Below are positions 6,447 to 11,736 of a DNA stretch of 11,736 nt, piece by piece; position 1 is the first letter of the stretch, and every line of letters begins with the position of its first letter. The DNA is taken from assembly GCA_903919215.1 (NCBI GenBank), contig CAIXHI010000100.1:1-11736 (forward strand), read 5' to 3'. The notes under the pieces are model-generated. The model had not been told where the DNA came from, made no database searches, and saw only the letters and a list, made by a program, of their open reading frames with translations. The DNA comes from an uncultured Acidimicrobiaceae bacterium. Its GTDB lineage: Bacteria > Actinomycetota > Acidimicrobiia > Acidimicrobiales > Ilumatobacteraceae. The position numbers were made by a program, and so were the translations under genes.

Positions 6447-7295
6447 GTGATCTTCACCATCCCCAGCCCTTCGTCGGGAGCGATTGAACTGTTCGGCCTG
6501 TCGATCCACGCCTACGGCCTGATGATCGCGCTTGGTGTGGTGGCCGGAACATGGCTCTCTGGTCGCCGTCTCGAGCAGGCTCAGGTCGGTACTCGCGACG
6601 ACATGAGTTCCATCGCCGTGGGGGCTGTGCTCGCTGGCGTGCTCGGTGCTCGGCTGTATTACATCGTCACCGACAAGAGCCAGCCGTGGAAGGAACCGGG
6701 TCGCTGGCTCAAGATCTGGAACGGCGGTCTCGGAATCCCCGGTGGTTTGTTGGCGGGCATCCTCGTGGCGTTGTGGGCGGCTCATCGCAGGGGTATCTCG
6801 CCGGCCGGTTTGTTCACCGCTGCTGCTCCCGGGCTCCCGCTCGCGCAAGCCATCGGGCGGTTCGGAAACTGGTGGAACCAGGAGCTGTTCGGGCGTCCGA
6901 CGACGCTTCCCTGGGCGCTGGAGATCGATGCCGCGCACCTTCCCACGGGCTACGCGGTCGGCACCACGTTCCATCCGACGTTCCTGTACGAAATGCTGTG
7001 GAACCTTGCGTTGTGCGGGGTGCTGTTGCTCATCGACAAGCGAATGACGCTGCGTCCTGGTCGCCTTTTGGCGGTCTATGTCGTCGGGTACGCAACCGGG
7101 AGGTTCTGGATCGAGGGTCTGCGCATCGACCCAGCGAACTCAGGCGGCGGCTGGCGTCTCAACCAGTGGACGGCGTTGATCGCCGGTCTGGGGGCGGTTG
7201 CCTATCTGTTGGTCGACCGGCAGCGTCATCGCAACGATGCTCCCGTCGACACGGATGAGCCGATCGCCGACGACTACGTTTCCGAGGATGAGTGA
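6447..7295 (+). CDS. lgt: Prolipoprotein diacylglyceryl transferase
   Basis: This 282-residue inner-membrane enzyme transfers diacylglyceryl from phosphatidylglycerol to the lipobox cysteine of prolipoproteins, the first step of lipoprotein maturation. The family signature is clear. HAYGLMIALG at 21-30 is in the first membrane segment, NGGLGIPGGLLAG is at 92-104, the Lgt signature AQAIGRFGNWWNQELFG is at 133-149, HPTFLYE is at 176-182 and GRFWIEGLRID is at 218-228. About seven hydrophobic segments are visible, with a short acidic C-terminal tail after 260. Arg138, Asn141 and Arg219 fall in the conserved catalytic and lipid-binding motifs. The GGLGIPGG segment lacks the His found in the E. coli enzyme, as is common in Actinobacteria. 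The GTG start has GAGG 5 nt upstream, overlapping the hydrolase stop. The 3' end overlaps the next gene by 8 bp. Confidence 0.95.
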   Translation: MIFTIPSPSSGAIELFGLSIHAYGLMIALGVVAGTWLSGRRLEQAQVGTRDDMSSIAVGAVLAGVLGARLYYIVTDKSQPWKEPGRWLKIWNGGLGIPGGLLAGILVALWAAHRRGISPAGLFTAAAPGLPLAQAIGRFGNWWNQELFGRPTTLPWALEIDAAHLPTGYAVGTTFHPTFLYEMLWNLALCGVLLLIDKRMTLRPGRLLAVYVVGYATGRFWIEGLRIDPANSGGGWRLNQWTALIAGLGAVAYLLVDRQRHRNDAPVDTDEPIADDYVSEDE

Positions 7296-8100
7296 CGACG
7301 TCGTCCTGTACGAAGTGCGCGAGCCCGGTGTGGCTCTGCTCACGCTCAACCGCCCCGACCGGCTGAACGCCTGGAACCAGGAACTCGGGGATCGCTACTT
7401 CGCGTTACTCGATCAGGCCGCAGCCGATCCGGCGGTGAAGGTGATCGTGGTCACCGGCGCCGGCCGAGGGTTCTGCGCAGGGGCTGACATGAACACATTG
7501 CAGCAGTTGGGCGCATCCGGTGGAGGCAGCGGTGGGAGCGGGGCGCAGGCCGCCGCTGGCACCCGTCCGCAGTACGCGACGACGTTGGTTCCCAAGCCGG
7601 TGATCGCGGCGATCAACGGTCCGTGCGCAGGGATGGGCCTGTCGCAGGCACTGATGTGCGATATGCGCTTCGCGGCGGCCGGAGCCAAGCTGACCACCTC
7701 GTTCGGTCAGCGTGGTCTGATCGCCGAGTGGGGCCTCGCATGGGTGCTGCCGCGGCTGATGGGAACTGCCCGGGCGTTCGACCTGTTGTTCTCTGGTCGC
7801 GTGGTGCTGGCCGAGGAGGCTGTCGAGCTTGGGCTGGTCAATGCCGTGGTTCCGGCCGATCAGTTGCTCGACCACGTACTGGCGTATGCGACGAACCTTG
7901 CGCTCACCGTGTCGCCCACCTCGATGGCGGTGATGAAGCGTCAGGTCTATGCCGACTGGACGAAAGACCTCATCACTGCTCACGACGATGCGGTGCAGTT
8001 GATGAAGCAGTCGATGAAGCGTCCCGACTTCGTTGAAGGCGTCAACAGCTATCTCGAGAAGCGCCCACCCAACTTCGCTCCGATCGATCCCAACGCCTGA
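7288..8100 (+). CDS. Crotonase-fold enoyl-CoA hydratase/isomerase family protein
   Basis: From ATG 7288 this 270-residue protein has the crotonase fold. NRPDRLNAWN is at 21-30, the first oxyanion-hole loop FCAGADM is at 62-68, the second GPCAGMGLS is at 111-119, then CDMRFAAAGAKL. The C-terminal half contains the usual EEAVELGLVNAVVP. Hydratases normally carry two glutamates. Here the first position is Ser119 (GMGLS rather than GGCE), while Glu147 in GLIAEWG sits where enoyl-CoA isomerases such as ECI and PaaG keep a single Glu or Asp. Double-bond isomerisation of an acyl-CoA is therefore as likely as hydration. A Gly/Ser/Ala-rich loop at 74-92 follows the first oxyanion loop. The start overlaps lgt by 8 bp and GAGG abuts the ATG, suggesting translational coupling. 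It is the last gene of the + strand run. The fold is certain; the exact reaction is not. Confidence 0.87.
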   Translation: MSDDVVLYEVREPGVALLTLNRPDRLNAWNQELGDRYFALLDQAAADPAVKVIVVTGAGRGFCAGADMNTLQQLGASGGGSGGSGAQAAAGTRPQYATTLVPKPVIAAINGPCAGMGLSQALMCDMRFAAAGAKLTTSFGQRGLIAEWGLAWVLPRLMGTARAFDLLFSGRVVLAEEAVELGLVNAVVPADQLLDHVLAYATNLALTVSPTSMAVMKRQVYADWTKDLITAHDDAVQLMKQSMKRPDFVEGVNSYLEKRPPNFAPIDPNA

Positions 8101-8151
8101 GCCGCGGCCGGCCAGCTCGGCCCGACCATTGAGGGTGCCTCGTCCGCTTCT

Positions 8152-8177
8152 GCTGGCCGAATCTCCACGTGACGAAA
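8152..8177 (-). repeat. Inverted copy of the repeat core
   Basis: Bases 8158-8177 are the exact reverse complement of 8282-8301 and of 8338-8357 (20 bp). Extending outward to 8152 keeps 23 of 26 positions. The core includes the palindrome CACGTG. It faces the two direct copies across about 100 bp and could form the stem of a long hairpin. Confidence 0.85.
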
Positions 8178-8180
8178 TGC

Positions 8181-8217
8181 GGGGCAGGGGCAGGGGAAGG
8201 GGAAGGGGAAGGTGGGG
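8181..8217 (+). repeat. G-tract hexanucleotide array with G-quadruplex potential
   Basis: The stretch is two GGGGCA units, three GGGGAA units and then GGTGGGG. This gives six runs of four G with loops of two nucleotides (AAGGT before the last run). It meets the usual G-quadruplex rule with an excess of tracts. It lies on the strand co-directional with the flanking genes, so an RNA quadruplex is also possible. Folding is inferred. Confidence 0.8.
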
Positions 8218-8265
8218 TGCTGGTGGGCTGCTGGCGGGTTGCGGGTCCGGCACCCCCGCCCACCC

Positions 8266-8307
8266 GCTCCGGCCACTCTTGTTTCGTCACGTGGAGATTC
8301 GCTGAGC
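8266..8307 (+). repeat. 42-bp direct repeat, copy A
   Basis: It starts GCTCCGGCCACTCTTGTTTC and ends GGAGATTCGCTGAGC, and is identical over 42 bp to 8322-8363. The intervening 14 bp is C/T-rich (CCGCCTGCCTGCCT). The shared core is the reverse complement of 8158-8177. Confidence 0.92.
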
Positions 8308-8321
8308 CCGCCTGCCTGCCT

Positions 8322-8363
8322 GCTCCGGCCACTCTTGTTTCGTCACGTGGAGATTCGCTGAGC
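8322..8363 (+). repeat. 42-bp direct repeat, copy B
   Basis: It is identical to copy A at 8266-8307, with a period of 56 bp. It ends one base before an in-frame ATG (8365) upstream of the zinc protein gene, so that ATG is probably incidental. Confidence 0.92.
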
Positions 8364-8429
8364 GATGGCGCGAGCAGCGGTTGGGCTGGTCGGCGGGCTG
8401 GTCGGGGCGACCGCGTCACACCCCTCCGG

Positions 8430-8435
8430 TAGTTG
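8430..8435 (+). promoter_or_regulatory. Possible -10 box of the zinc protein gene
   Basis: TAGTTG lies 7 nt before ATG 8443. The last base departs from TANNNT, and no -35 or Shine-Dalgarno is evident, so the call is weak. Confidence 0.25.
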
Positions 8436-8442
8436 TGGCGCC

Positions 8443-9024
8443 ATGGATTCTCAACAGTTCACTCCGGTGCGACGACCCACCGAACGGTCGTGTTTGTGGT
8501 GCCAGACGGTCTTTGCACTCCGAATCGGCCCGGGCCGCAAGCGGATCTACTGCTCCGACAGTTGTCGTCAGCGGGCCTACGAACGCCGGCGTGGTCTCGG
8601 AGTGTTTCCCCCGCCAGAACGGCTGATCACGCAGCCCGGTGGCCCATTGGCCCATCTCCCGAACCGCTTCCGTCGCTATGAGGCCGGCGGAATGGTGATC
8701 AACGCGTCCGCCAAGGTGCACGCGCTGCGCCCCGCCGGATACGCAGAACCCGGCGAGAAACGCGCCACGTTGTGCGGTCTGAAGCGTCGACCGATCGCCC
8801 GCCCGTTCGCCGACGGCGACCCTGCCCACTATTGCCAGACCTGCGTCAAGATCGCCTGGTTGCGTCCTCCCGCTCGGCGCACCATGCCGTCCAGCGACCT
8901 AGCCGCCTACCGGGCGCAACTCGATTCGGTCGGTATCCGTCTATCGCAGGCGGGAATCACCTCGCCATACATCCGCCCCGACATCAGCGCCCGACTGCTG
9001 TTCGAGTTACTCGCTGCCGCCTGA
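8443..9024 (+). CDS. Hypothetical protein with two predicted zinc-binding sites
   Basis: From ATG 8443 this is a 193-residue protein I cannot name. Its N-terminus has C17-x2-C20-x16-C37-x3-C41 ending YCSDSCRQRAYERRR, a treble-clef or ribbon pattern with a basic helix often found in actinobacterial proteins that bind nucleic acid. A second set, H93 (KVHALRPAG), C111 (TLCG) and C131-x2-C134 (HYCQTC), resembles the single-zinc His-Cys3 motif of small actinobacterial and phage proteins. The rest, including residues about 150-193, has no recognisable domain. It has no signal peptide or membrane segment. An in-frame ATG at 8365 would add 26 residues encoded next to repeat copy B and is less likely. 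A DNA- or RNA-binding role is inferred only. The gene sits alone between the repeat element and gatC. Confidence 0.75.
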   Translation: MDSQQFTPVRRPTERSCLWCQTVFALRIGPGRKRIYCSDSCRQRAYERRRGLGVFPPPERLITQPGGPLAHLPNRFRRYEAGGMVINASAKVHALRPAGYAEPGEKRATLCGLKRRPIARPFADGDPAHYCQTCVKIAWLRPPARRTMPSSDLAAYRAQLDSVGIRLSQAGITSPYIRPDISARLLFELLAAA

Positions 9025-9038
9025 AAGCAGCCCGGCCG

Positions 9039-9044
9039 TAGGAT
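9039..9044 (+). promoter_or_regulatory. -10 box for a leaderless gatCAB transcript
   Basis: TAGGAT matches TANNNT and ends 8 nt before GTG 9053, in the 28-bp gap after the zinc protein stop. No Shine-Dalgarno precedes gatC. A convincing -35 is not visible. Confidence 0.42.
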
Positions 9045-9052
9045 CTCACCTC

Positions 9053-9355
9053 GTGTCCGACCGCATCACCGCCGCCGACGTCGCCAAGGTGGCGCGGCTC
9101 GCCCGGCTCGACCTCTCCACACAGGAGATCGAGCGGATGACCGCCCAACTTGACGGCATGCTCGAGCACTTCGCCGATGTCGATGCTCTCGACCTCGCCG
9201 ATGTGGCTCCCATGACCCAGCCGTTTCCGCTCGTGAACGTGTTCCGTGCCGATGTGGTGCGGCCCGGTCTCGATCGCGACGAAGTGCTTGCGGCAGCACC
9301 CGCAGCGCAGGATGGCCGCTTCCGTGTGCCGCCGACCGGCGGGGTGGAGGGATGA
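9053..9355 (+). CDS. gatC: Asp-tRNA(Asn)/Glu-tRNA(Gln) amidotransferase subunit C
   Basis: This 100-residue protein is the small scaffolding subunit that wraps around GatA and stabilises its contact with GatB. The family pattern is clear: ITAADVAKVARLARLDLSTQEIERMTAQLDGMLEHFADVDALDLADVAPMTQPFPL, where each segment matches the GatC helix-loop consensus. Near the C-terminus are LRxD-type residues, here VFRADVVRPGL, and a DGRFRVPP tail. Length is normal. The GTG start is preceded by a -10-like TAGGAT at 8 nt and no Shine-Dalgarno. The stop overlaps gatA by 4 bp (ATGA), so the genes form an operon. Confidence 0.94.
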   Translation: MSDRITAADVAKVARLARLDLSTQEIERMTAQLDGMLEHFADVDALDLADVAPMTQPFPLVNVFRADVVRPGLDRDEVLAAAPAAQDGRFRVPPTGGVEG

Positions 9356-10788
9356 TGGCTGCTCCTGCCATGGTGACTGCTGCGTCCATCGCTGCCGCTG
9401 TGCGCGCCGGCACCACGAAAGCTGCCGACCTCGTCGAACAGCACCTCGCGGCCATTGCTGCTCGCGAACCCGAGATCCATGCCTTCAACCTGGTGCTCGC
9501 GGACGAAGCCCGTGCCCATGCCGCCCGTATCGATGCGCTCGCAGCCGAAGGGAACGACCCCGGTCCACTCGCCGGCGTCACGGTTGCCCTGAAGGACAAC
9601 ATGTGCACGCGGGGTATCCCCACGACGTGTTCGTCGAAGATCCTCGCTGGCTGGAAGCCGCCATACGACGCGACTGTCGTGCGTACGTTGCAAGACGCAG
9701 GTGCGATCGTTGTCGGCAAGACCAACCTCGACGAGTTCGCGATGGGTTCCAGCACCGAGAACTCGGCGTTCGGACCGACCAGGAACCCGCACGACATCAG
9801 CCGCGTTCCCGGTGGCAGCAGCGGTGGCAGCGCAGCGGCGGTCGCCGCCGGTTTCAGCCACTTCAGCCTTGGCAGCGACACCGGTGGCAGCATCCGCCAA
9901 CCGGCAGCGCTGTGCGGCGTCGTCGGGGTGAAGCCCACGTATGGCTACGTCAGCCGTTACGGCCTCGTCGCCTTCGCCAGCAGCCTCGACCAGATCGGGC
10001 CGTTCGCCAATTCTGTTGAGGATGCCGCGCTGGTGCTCGACGTCATCGGCGGCCACGACCCGCACGACAGCACGAGCATCCCGCAGCCGCACCCCAGCCT
10101 CGTCGGAGCCATCCAGCAGGGTGTCGAAGGATTGCGTATCGGTCGCATCGCCGACCTGCCGGCGGGGGCCGACCCGGATGTGCAAGCACGCCTCGATCTT
10201 GCATTCGAGACGTTGCAGGCCGCCGGTGCCACCATCGTCGACGTGGAGGTGCCCGCGTTCAGCTTCGGTCTCACCGCCTATTACCTCATCGCTCCAGCCG
10301 AGGCGAGTAGCAACCTTGCCCGCTACGACGGCGTCCGCTACGGCCTGCGCGTCGAAGCGGCCGACACCGACTCGATGTATGGCGCCACCCGCACCGCTGG
10401 CTTCGGCGACGAGGTGAAACGGCGCATCATGCTCGGCACGTACGCACTCAGCGCCGGCTACTACGACGCGTACTACGGCAAGGCGCTGAAGGTGCGACGA
10501 CTGATCCACGACGACTTCGAGCGGGCCTACCAGCAGGCCGACGTGTTGCTGACGCCCACCTCGCCGAGCGTGGCCTTCAAGTTCGGCGCCAAGGGCGACA
10601 ACCCGTTCGCGATGTACTTGTGCGACACGTACACGATTCCGACCAACCTCGCCGGACACCCGGGGATGAGCGTGCCGTTCGGCACCGGTGCCGAGGGTCT
10701 GCCCGTGGGTGTGCAAGTCCTCGCGGGAACCCTGCAGGAACCGACGATGTTCAGAGTCGCTGCTGCGTTGGAACGGAGCATGAAGTGA
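9352..10788 (+). CDS. gatA: Asp-tRNA(Asn)/Glu-tRNA(Gln) amidotransferase subunit A
   Basis: This 478-residue amidase-signature enzyme hydrolyses glutamine (or asparagine) and delivers ammonia through a tunnel to GatB. The Ser-cisSer-Lys triad is intact: Lys81 in VALKDN, Ser156 in RVPGGSSGGSAAAVAAG, and Ser180 in GSDTGGSIRQPA. The rest shows the expected GatA landmarks: KTNLDEFAMGSSTENSAFGP, VKPTYGYVSRYGLVAFASSLDQIGP, the YDGVRYG segment, the RIMLGTYALSAGYYDAYY segment, and LLTPTSPSVAF near 400. Length is normal. Two adjacent ATGs, 9352 and 9355, are possible starts. GGAGG at 9346-9350 is 1 nt and 4 nt from them, so the second may be used; the difference is one residue. The 3' end overlaps gatB by 4 bp. 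Confidence 0.96.
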   Translation: MMAAPAMVTAASIAAAVRAGTTKAADLVEQHLAAIAAREPEIHAFNLVLADEARAHAARIDALAAEGNDPGPLAGVTVALKDNMCTRGIPTTCSSKILAGWKPPYDATVVRTLQDAGAIVVGKTNLDEFAMGSSTENSAFGPTRNPHDISRVPGGSSGGSAAAVAAGFSHFSLGSDTGGSIRQPAALCGVVGVKPTYGYVSRYGLVAFASSLDQIGPFANSVEDAALVLDVIGGHDPHDSTSIPQPHPSLVGAIQQGVEGLRIGRIADLPAGADPDVQARLDLAFETLQAAGATIVDVEVPAFSFGLTAYYLIAPAEASSNLARYDGVRYGLRVEAADTDSMYGATRTAGFGDEVKRRIMLGTYALSAGYYDAYYGKALKVRRLIHDDFERAYQQADVLLTPTSPSVAFKFGAKGDNPFAMYLCDTYTIPTNLAGHPGMSVPFGTGAEGLPVGVQVLAGTLQEPTMFRVAAALERSMK

Positions 10789-11736
10789 GCGCGTACGACG
10801 GACTGCCCGGTGATTGGGAACTGGTCGTGGGCCTCGAGGTGCATGTGGAACTGGCCACCGCCACCAAGCTGTTCTCCGCCAGCCCGAACCGCTTCGGTGA
10901 TGAGCCGAACACCAACATCGACCCCGTCACGCTCGGTCTGCCGGGGGCGCTCCCCGTACTGAACGAGCACGCCGTCGAGTTGGCGATGCGCGTCGGGTTG
11001 GCGTTGAACTGCACCGTGCAACCCAGCACGTTCCACCGCAAGAACTACTTCTACCCTGATATGCCCAAGGCGTATCAGGTCACCCAGTACGACCAACCGC
11101 TGAATGTCGACGGATATCTCGACCTCCCCAACGGCGTGCGCATCGGTATCGAGCGCGCACACATGGAAGAAGACGCCGGTAAGAGCACCCACGTGGGTGG
11201 CACCGGTGGTCGTGTCCATGGTGCGAACCACTCGTTGATCGATCTCAACCGTGCTGGTGTGCCGCTGGTGGAGATCGTCAGCCGTCCCGACCTCCGCAGC
11301 GCGGACGACGCTCGCGCTTACGTCAGCGAGTTGCGTGCGATCCTTGTCGCCATCGGCGCCAGCGACGCCAAGATGGAAGAGGGCAGCATGCGCGTTGATG
11401 CCAACGTGAGCGTGCACAAGCCCGGCACACCGTTGGGTACTCGCTGCGAGATCAAGAACGTGAACAGTGTCCGGTCAGTCGGCCGGGCCATCGAGTACGA
11501 GGCGCGCCGGCAGATCGACCTCATCGAGAGCGGCGACGCCGTGCGCCAGCAGACCCGTCACTGGGACGAGACCGACGGCCGCACGCACACGCTGCGAACC
11601 AAGGAGGACGCGGACGACTACCGGTACTTCCTCGAACCCGATCTCGTGCCGCTGGCGCCCTCGCACGACTGGATCCAGCGAGTGCACCACGCGATGCCGC
11701 AGCTCCCGGCCGCCCGCCGCCAGCACCTGGCCACCA
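10785..11736 (+). CDS. gatB: Asp-tRNA(Asn)/Glu-tRNA(Gln) amidotransferase subunit B, 5' part
   Basis: The reading frame starts at GTG 10785 and is open to the window end, giving 317 codons, about two thirds of a GatB. The subunit phosphorylates the Glu or Asp on misacylated tRNA and amidates it to Gln-tRNA(Gln) or Asn-tRNA(Asn). Signature stretches are present: VVGLEVHVEL at 14-23, HRKNYFYPDMPKAYQVTQYD at 84-103, the HMEEDAGKSTH motif at 126-136, and the PROSITE-type IDLNRAGVPLVEI at 152-164. EEGSMRVDANVSV at 198-210 and CEIKNVNS at 221-228 follow. The start lies in the gatA stop overlap (GTGA), with GGAG 6 nt upstream. The C-terminal tRNA-binding helical and YqeY-like domains are outside the window. 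The call is secure. Confidence 0.96.
   Translation, partial: MSAYDGLPGDWELVVGLEVHVELATATKLFSASPNRFGDEPNTNIDPVTLGLPGALPVLNEHAVELAMRVGLALNCTVQPSTFHRKNYFYPDMPKAYQVTQYDQPLNVDGYLDLPNGVRIGIERAHMEEDAGKSTHVGGTGGRVHGANHSLIDLNRAGVPLVEIVSRPDLRSADDARAYVSELRAILVAIGASDAKMEEGSMRVDANVSVHKPGTPLGTRCEIKNVNSVRSVGRAIEYEARRQIDLIESGDAVRQQTRHWDETDGRTHTLRTKEDADDYRYFLEPDLVPLAPSHDWIQRVHHAMPQLPAARRQHLAT

Larger units (their letters stand above)
8101..8442. other. Non-coding gap holding a composite repeat element
   Basis: No gene is supported between the crotonase-fold gene and the zinc protein. The gap contains an inverted-repeat arm (8152-8177), a G-tract array (8181-8217) followed by looser GGG tracts to about 8253, two 42-bp direct repeats (8266-8307, 8322-8363), and an 11-bp tandem GGGCTGGTCGG at 8383-8393 and 8395-8405. 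The open frames that cross it on both strands are built from the repeats and look non-coding. No hairpin followed by a T-run is present, so no intrinsic terminator is evident. Confidence 0.7.

Noticed and set aside
6735..6760. Loss of the E. coli-type His in the GGLGIPGG segment of Lgt as a sign of inactivity
   Set aside because: Actinobacterial Lgt proteins commonly differ at this position, and the Arg- and Asn-containing signature motifs are intact.
8152..8301. The inverted repeat as a rho-independent terminator for the crotonase-fold gene
   Set aside because: The arms are more than 100 bp apart and no T-run follows either arm.
8266..8363. Two direct repeats separated by a short spacer, as in a minimal CRISPR array
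   Set aside because: There are only two copies, the spacer is 14 bp, the related third copy is inverted, and no cas gene is in the window.
8400..8412. GGTCG-GGG-CGACC hairpin before the zinc protein gene
   Set aside because: It has a five-pair stem with no T-run and no position relative to the start that implies control. Such stems are frequent by chance in GC-rich DNA.
8042..8419. Minus-strand open frame across the repeat region, rich in Pro, Ser and Arg with repeated HVTKQEWPER-like segments
   Set aside because: The repeated peptide is only the translation of the 42-bp DNA repeats, and the frame runs into the crotonase-fold gene. No start signal is convincing.
9046..10716. A 556-codon open frame on the - strand opposite gatC and gatA
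   Set aside because: gatC and gatA are unmistakable on the + strand. The opposite frame has no recognisable motif and is a GC-bias artefact.

Overview
The window is high-GC, gene-dense DNA of actinobacterial character. I infer an actinomycete or a member of Acidimicrobiia. The reasons are the DrrA-type ABC exporter, the actinobacterial form of Lgt, a gatC-gatA-gatB operon, frequent GTG starts, and -10-like hexamers placed 6-8 nt before the starts of first genes, as in leaderless transcripts. I see no tRNA or rRNA gene, insertion sequence, integrase or CRISPR array.

Layout. (1) 1-138, + strand: the last 45 codons of a YbaK/EbsC-type tRNA-editing protein. (2) 125-2847, - strand: an apparent operon, read right to left, of a membrane M48 metallopeptidase, an ABC exporter ATPase and its permease. 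(3) 2939-4705, + strand: a TPR, coiled-coil and HD-GYP protein, a probable cyclic-di-GMP phosphodiesterase, divergent from the peptidase. (4) 4632-5276, - strand: a TetR-family regulator whose 3' end overlaps the HD-GYP gene tail to tail. It is divergent from (5), a tightly packed + strand run at 5348-8100: dicluster ferredoxin, alpha/beta hydrolase, lgt (prolipoprotein diacylglyceryl transferase) and a crotonase-fold enzyme. The gap between the regulator and the ferredoxin carries two palindromes built from GGTCA half-sites, a good candidate operator. (6) 8101-8442: a non-coding gap with a composite repeat. It holds two 42-bp direct repeats, an inverted copy of their 20-bp core, and a G-quadruplex-type hexanucleotide array between the inverted copies. 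(7) 8443-9024: a small protein with two predicted zinc sites. (8) 9053 to the window end: gatC, gatA and the first two thirds of gatB, with 4-bp overlaps, encoding the GatCAB amidotransferase for Gln-tRNA(Gln) and/or Asn-tRNA(Asn).

Most genes are ordinary housekeeping or accessory metabolism. I found no clearly new multigene system. The most unusual DNA is the repeat and G-tract element at 8152-8363. Next are the probable autoregulatory operator at 5271-5310 and the contrast between first genes (-10-like box near the start, no Shine-Dalgarno) and internal operon genes (mostly clear Shine-Dalgarno).
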